A stretch of 24,157 bases of DNA, taken from the IMG/VR virus record IMGVR_UViG_3300017989_000434, positions 1 to 24,157 of that record, one strand, 5' to 3'. This DNA is from a virus. The notes under the pieces were generated by a model. It worked only from the letters and a program-made list of their open reading frames with translations, had not been told where the DNA came from and ran no database searches. A program made the translations under genes and the position numbers. Positions 22,289-24,157 of this stretch are shown in pieces; position 1 is the first letter of the stretch, and each line of letters starts with the position of its first letter.

Positions 22289-22361
22289 GCCTACTTAGCT
22301 CAGCTGGTAGAGCATCCGCTTTGTAAGCGGACGGTCGTGGGTTCGATTCCTACAGTAGGCA
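22289..22361 (+). tRNA. tRNA-Thr (TGT)
   Basis: A full cloverleaf: acceptor GCCTACT/AGTAGGC with discriminator A, D arm AGCTCAGCTGGTAGAGC, anticodon stem TCCGC/GCGGA with loop TTTGTAA (TGT), and T loop GGTTCGATTCC. No CCA is encoded. It lies 5 nt after tRNA-Asn. The phage's structural proteins are rich in Thr and Asn, which would fit carriage of these two tRNAs. Confidence 0.94.
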
Positions 22362-22421
22362 AACTTTTCTTGCATTAATTTTCTTTTAAGATCACTATGT
22401 AATTAAAATTCCGGAGGAGTT

Positions 22422-23222
22422 ATGGGGAAATTTCTAGTAATTTTTATGTTAATAAGCTCAAGCTTAACAGCTAAAGAAGCTTTCTATGCTCTTCTAATTA
22501 GCGATACATCATCAAAAGAAATGGCTGACTTGCACAATGCTGATGTAAAAAGAGTAGAGTCTTTCTTAGTGGGGTTTTGTAAAAACTCTAATCAGAAGCT
22601 AATCATAAAAAAAGTTCATGCAAAAAACCTATCGAAAAAAAAGATAGAAAAATTTGTTCCTAAAGAGTCTAAGATAAAACATAATATGTTTATATACTAC
22701 TCTGGAAATCATCCTTTTTTCCATTGTGTAGAGGATATAGACGCAAACTTATCCAATAAAATAATCACACCAGAATTTATAAATACAACCATTCTTAAAA
22801 AAAATCGTAACCTGCTTTTTACTGTGGTGTTTGATTGCTATCAAAACATTTATCCAGACAAGAACATAGAAGCAGATTATCTGAAAATCAGATGGAATAA
22901 AAAAACAGCTCGTAATCTTAAGAACTTATTTTGTAAGTACGAAGGAACATCATTGATAGCTTCTTCGTTAGGGGGAGAAAGTGCATACGGAATGCGTTGT
23001 AAAAATATGAAAGGCGGTATTTTTACTGCTATTTTTGTAGATATAGCATCACGCCTTAAAAAATCAGTAAACTGGTATGAGTTTCTAGGTACTATAGAAA
23101 ATACATATAGGAGATTTCCAGATTTTTCAGAAGAGTCTGGTGAAATTCCAAAAGTAGAAAATAATGTTTACTATAATCTTGTTAATACGAGACACGAGAA
23201 CGAGGAGATTTTCAGGAAATGA
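22422..23222 (+). CDS. Exported caspase-fold protein lacking catalytic residues (266 aa)
   Basis: A strong ribosome site (CCGGAGGAG) precedes ATG 22422. Residues 1-17 are a signal peptide (KFLVIFMLISSSLTA). The core follows the caspase/metacaspase (peptidase C14) plan: 'AFYALLISDT' first strand, 'MFIYYSGN' strand before the His site, and 'VVFDCYQN' at the Cys site. Aligned with the next gene (YYSSHG, DCCNAF), the catalytic His position is Asn96 (His97 follows) and the nucleophile Cys position is Tyr140. It therefore looks like a pseudo-protease, unless His97/Cys139 act in shifted positions. The 3' end overlaps the next gene by 4 nt (ATGA), which suggests the two are made together. Confidence 0.75.
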   Translation: MGKFLVIFMLISSSLTAKEAFYALLISDTSSKEMADLHNADVKRVESFLVGFCKNSNQKLIIKKVHAKNLSKKKIEKFVPKESKIKHNMFIYYSGNHPFFHCVEDIDANLSNKIITPEFINTTILKKNRNLLFTVVFDCYQNIYPDKNIEADYLKIRWNKKTARNLKNLFCKYEGTSLIASSLGGESAYGMRCKNMKGGIFTAIFVDIASRLKKSVNWYEFLGTIENTYRRFPDFSEESGEIPKVENNVYYNLVNTRHENEEIFRK

Positions 23223-23947
23223 AAATGCTAGTTTTTTTTCTGCTCTTGTTGTCTCCTTCTTTATACGCAAGGGAAGAAATTAAACCAAAGATACACGCTC
23301 TGATTTTTGTTCCTGATGCAAAAAAAGACTCTAAAGATGCATTTATTCTTGACGGTAATCGTTTTTCATGTTTAGTTAGGCAGATAGCTAAACATCTTGA
23401 TCTTGATTGTCATATACGCTACTTATCAGGAGAATCGTGTACTCTTCATAAAATAGATGAGTGGATAAAAGATATATCAAACACAGATATATCTATATTT
23501 TACTACTCCAGTCATGGTTTTCATGAAAAGAAAGATAAGACTATTTTTCCTACAATTCATGACTCTAGAAAACATATTATGCCTGGATCTAGAATTGCTA
23601 GATATCTGCATAAAGCAAGAATGGGTCTTATGATCTTGGACTGTTGTAATGCTTTTCCTGAATATCGTAGTCTTTTTGATATTAATGTTCAGCTTCTTGA
23701 TAAATATATAAGCAAATCTACAGCACAAAGACTATTTGTGGATTTCAGAGGAACTGTACTTGCATCTGCTTGTTCTGTTAGAGAATATGCATACTTTTGT
23801 AAAGAAGGAAGTATTTTTTCTATGAACTTTCAAGTGCATTTATCAAAAGCAGGGCCTTACGACTCTTGGTACACGATACTTAGGAACACAAAAAACGCGT
23901 GCATGATATATCATCAAAATCCATCTTATCTAATAACACGAAAATAG
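23219..23947 (+). CDS. Exported caspase-like (C14 / metacaspase-type) protease (242 aa)
   Basis: A signal peptide (MKMLVFFLLLLSPSLYA) is followed by a caspase fold: 'KIHALIFVPDA' first strand, 'DISIFYYSSHGF' with catalytic His99, and 'GLMILDCCNAF' with catalytic Cys143, the D-x-C arrangement of metacaspases. Residues around 184-190 (TVLASACS) form the strand that usually shapes the substrate pocket. It is coupled by ATGA to the preceding dead homologue. Export suggests action outside the bacterial cytoplasm, for example in the periplasm or the eukaryotic host. Bacterial caspase homologues are known, but the substrate here is unknown. Confidence 0.82.
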   Translation: MKMLVFFLLLLSPSLYAREEIKPKIHALIFVPDAKKDSKDAFILDGNRFSCLVRQIAKHLDLDCHIRYLSGESCTLHKIDEWIKDISNTDISIFYYSSHGFHEKKDKTIFPTIHDSRKHIMPGSRIARYLHKARMGLMILDCCNAFPEYRSLFDINVQLLDKYISKSTAQRLFVDFRGTVLASACSVREYAYFCKEGSIFSMNFQVHLSKAGPYDSWYTILRNTKNACMIYHQNPSYLITRK

Positions 23948-24060
23948 AGATCGTGATACTTTATCCTTTCTCTGTTGGTGTAAATTAACAATGCCTGTAT
24001 ACGGGTACTTGTTTTAGATTTTAGGGCGCTGTACGTAGATTATGTAAGTTTTAGCTATTG

Positions 24061-24089
24061 TTGACATTTTAGTGTTGGTGTGGTAATTG
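24061..24089 (+). promoter_or_regulatory. Possible promoter before the last gene
   Basis: TTGACA at 24061-24066 is a perfect -35 box; 17 nt later TAATTG is a poor -10. The 166-nt gap 23948-24113 has no hairpin with a U-tract and no other gene that I can support, so a new promoter for the gene at 24114 is plausible. Confidence 0.35.
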
Positions 24090-24113
24090 TAAAGAAAAAG
24101 GAGACAAGCTCTT

Positions 24114-24157
24114 ATGCCACTAGTAAAAGGAAAAAAAGCCAAGACGAAAAAAGGAAT
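24114..24157 (+). CDS. Start of a small Lys-rich protein, cut by window edge
   Basis: An AAAGGAG site lies 10-11 nt before ATG 24114. The visible residues are MPLVKGKKAKTKKG. This opening resembles a family of very short Lys-rich proteins common in phages and bacteria (often 'MPLxKGKS/KxxxxKG'), usually 60-80 aa and of unknown function. Only 14 codons are present, so identity is tentative. Confidence 0.6.
   Translation, partial: MPLVKGKKAKTKKG

Noticed and set aside
22289-22361. tRNA-Thr as the prophage attachment site
   Set aside because: The integrase is 7 kb away and no partial tRNA duplicate was seen in the window, so there is no support for attB/attL here.

Overview
The window is AT-rich and reads as most of a tailed, podovirus-like bacteriophage (or prophage/phage-plasmid). 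It has a complete packaging, portal, scaffold, capsid and short-tail gene set on the minus strand, plus a tyrosine recombinase, a replication-type protein, SSB and two tRNAs. Several features point to a bacterium living inside eukaryotic cells. Two exported caspase-fold proteins lie at the right end, one protein ends in a eukaryote-type CaaX box, and a LAGLIDADG endonuclease remnant sits in a group I intron. A Chlamydiae-like host is my best guess, by inference only; no host marker gene is present.

Layout. 1-11295 (minus): structural genes downstream of portal. In transcription order these are a 56-aa protein, a 142-aa protein, scaffold, major capsid protein, a capsid-associated or decoration protein, a 118-aa protein, a tail-tube/adaptor protein, a fibre-like 188-aa protein, a large tail-hub protein, a 160-aa protein, and two probable internal virion proteins, the last running off the left edge. 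11297-13330: portal. 13331-15842: a lysogeny-type module, mostly on the plus strand, with an HTH protein, a ribbon-helix-helix protein on minus, an integrase and two small genes. 15839-19211 (minus): terminase small and large subunits followed by a tightly overlapping tail of small genes that ends in a NadR-like kinase and a miniature PnuC-like protein. 19301-21170 (minus): the CaaX protein and a winged-helix replication-type protein whose start region is tandemly duplicated. 21357-22361 (plus): terminator, promoter, membrane protein, SSB, tRNA-Asn and tRNA-Thr. 22422-24157 (plus): the caspase-fold pair and the start of one more gene.

Main discovery. The major capsid gene (8148-9881) is split into three exons by two related group I introns of 245 and 541 nt. 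The splice sites can be placed to the base: P1 pairings with the U-G wobble fit both introns, the terminal G is present, the reading frame is restored, and the joined protein has the expected capsid C-terminus. The core helices P3, P7 and P9 and a GAAA-capped hairpin differ between the introns in ways that preserve pairing. The larger intron carries a decayed LAGLIDADG endonuclease ORF in the P1 loop, in frame with the upstream exon; the smaller intron lacks it. ORF callers would see two unrelated fragments here and miss the last exon.

Other points of interest are the pairing of a catalytically dead caspase-like protein with an active-looking one, the CaaX-ended candidate effector, the NAD-salvage-like pair behind the terminase, and the duplicated start region with an opposing orphan terminator next to the replication gene. 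No lysis genes, CRISPR array or insertion sequence was seen.
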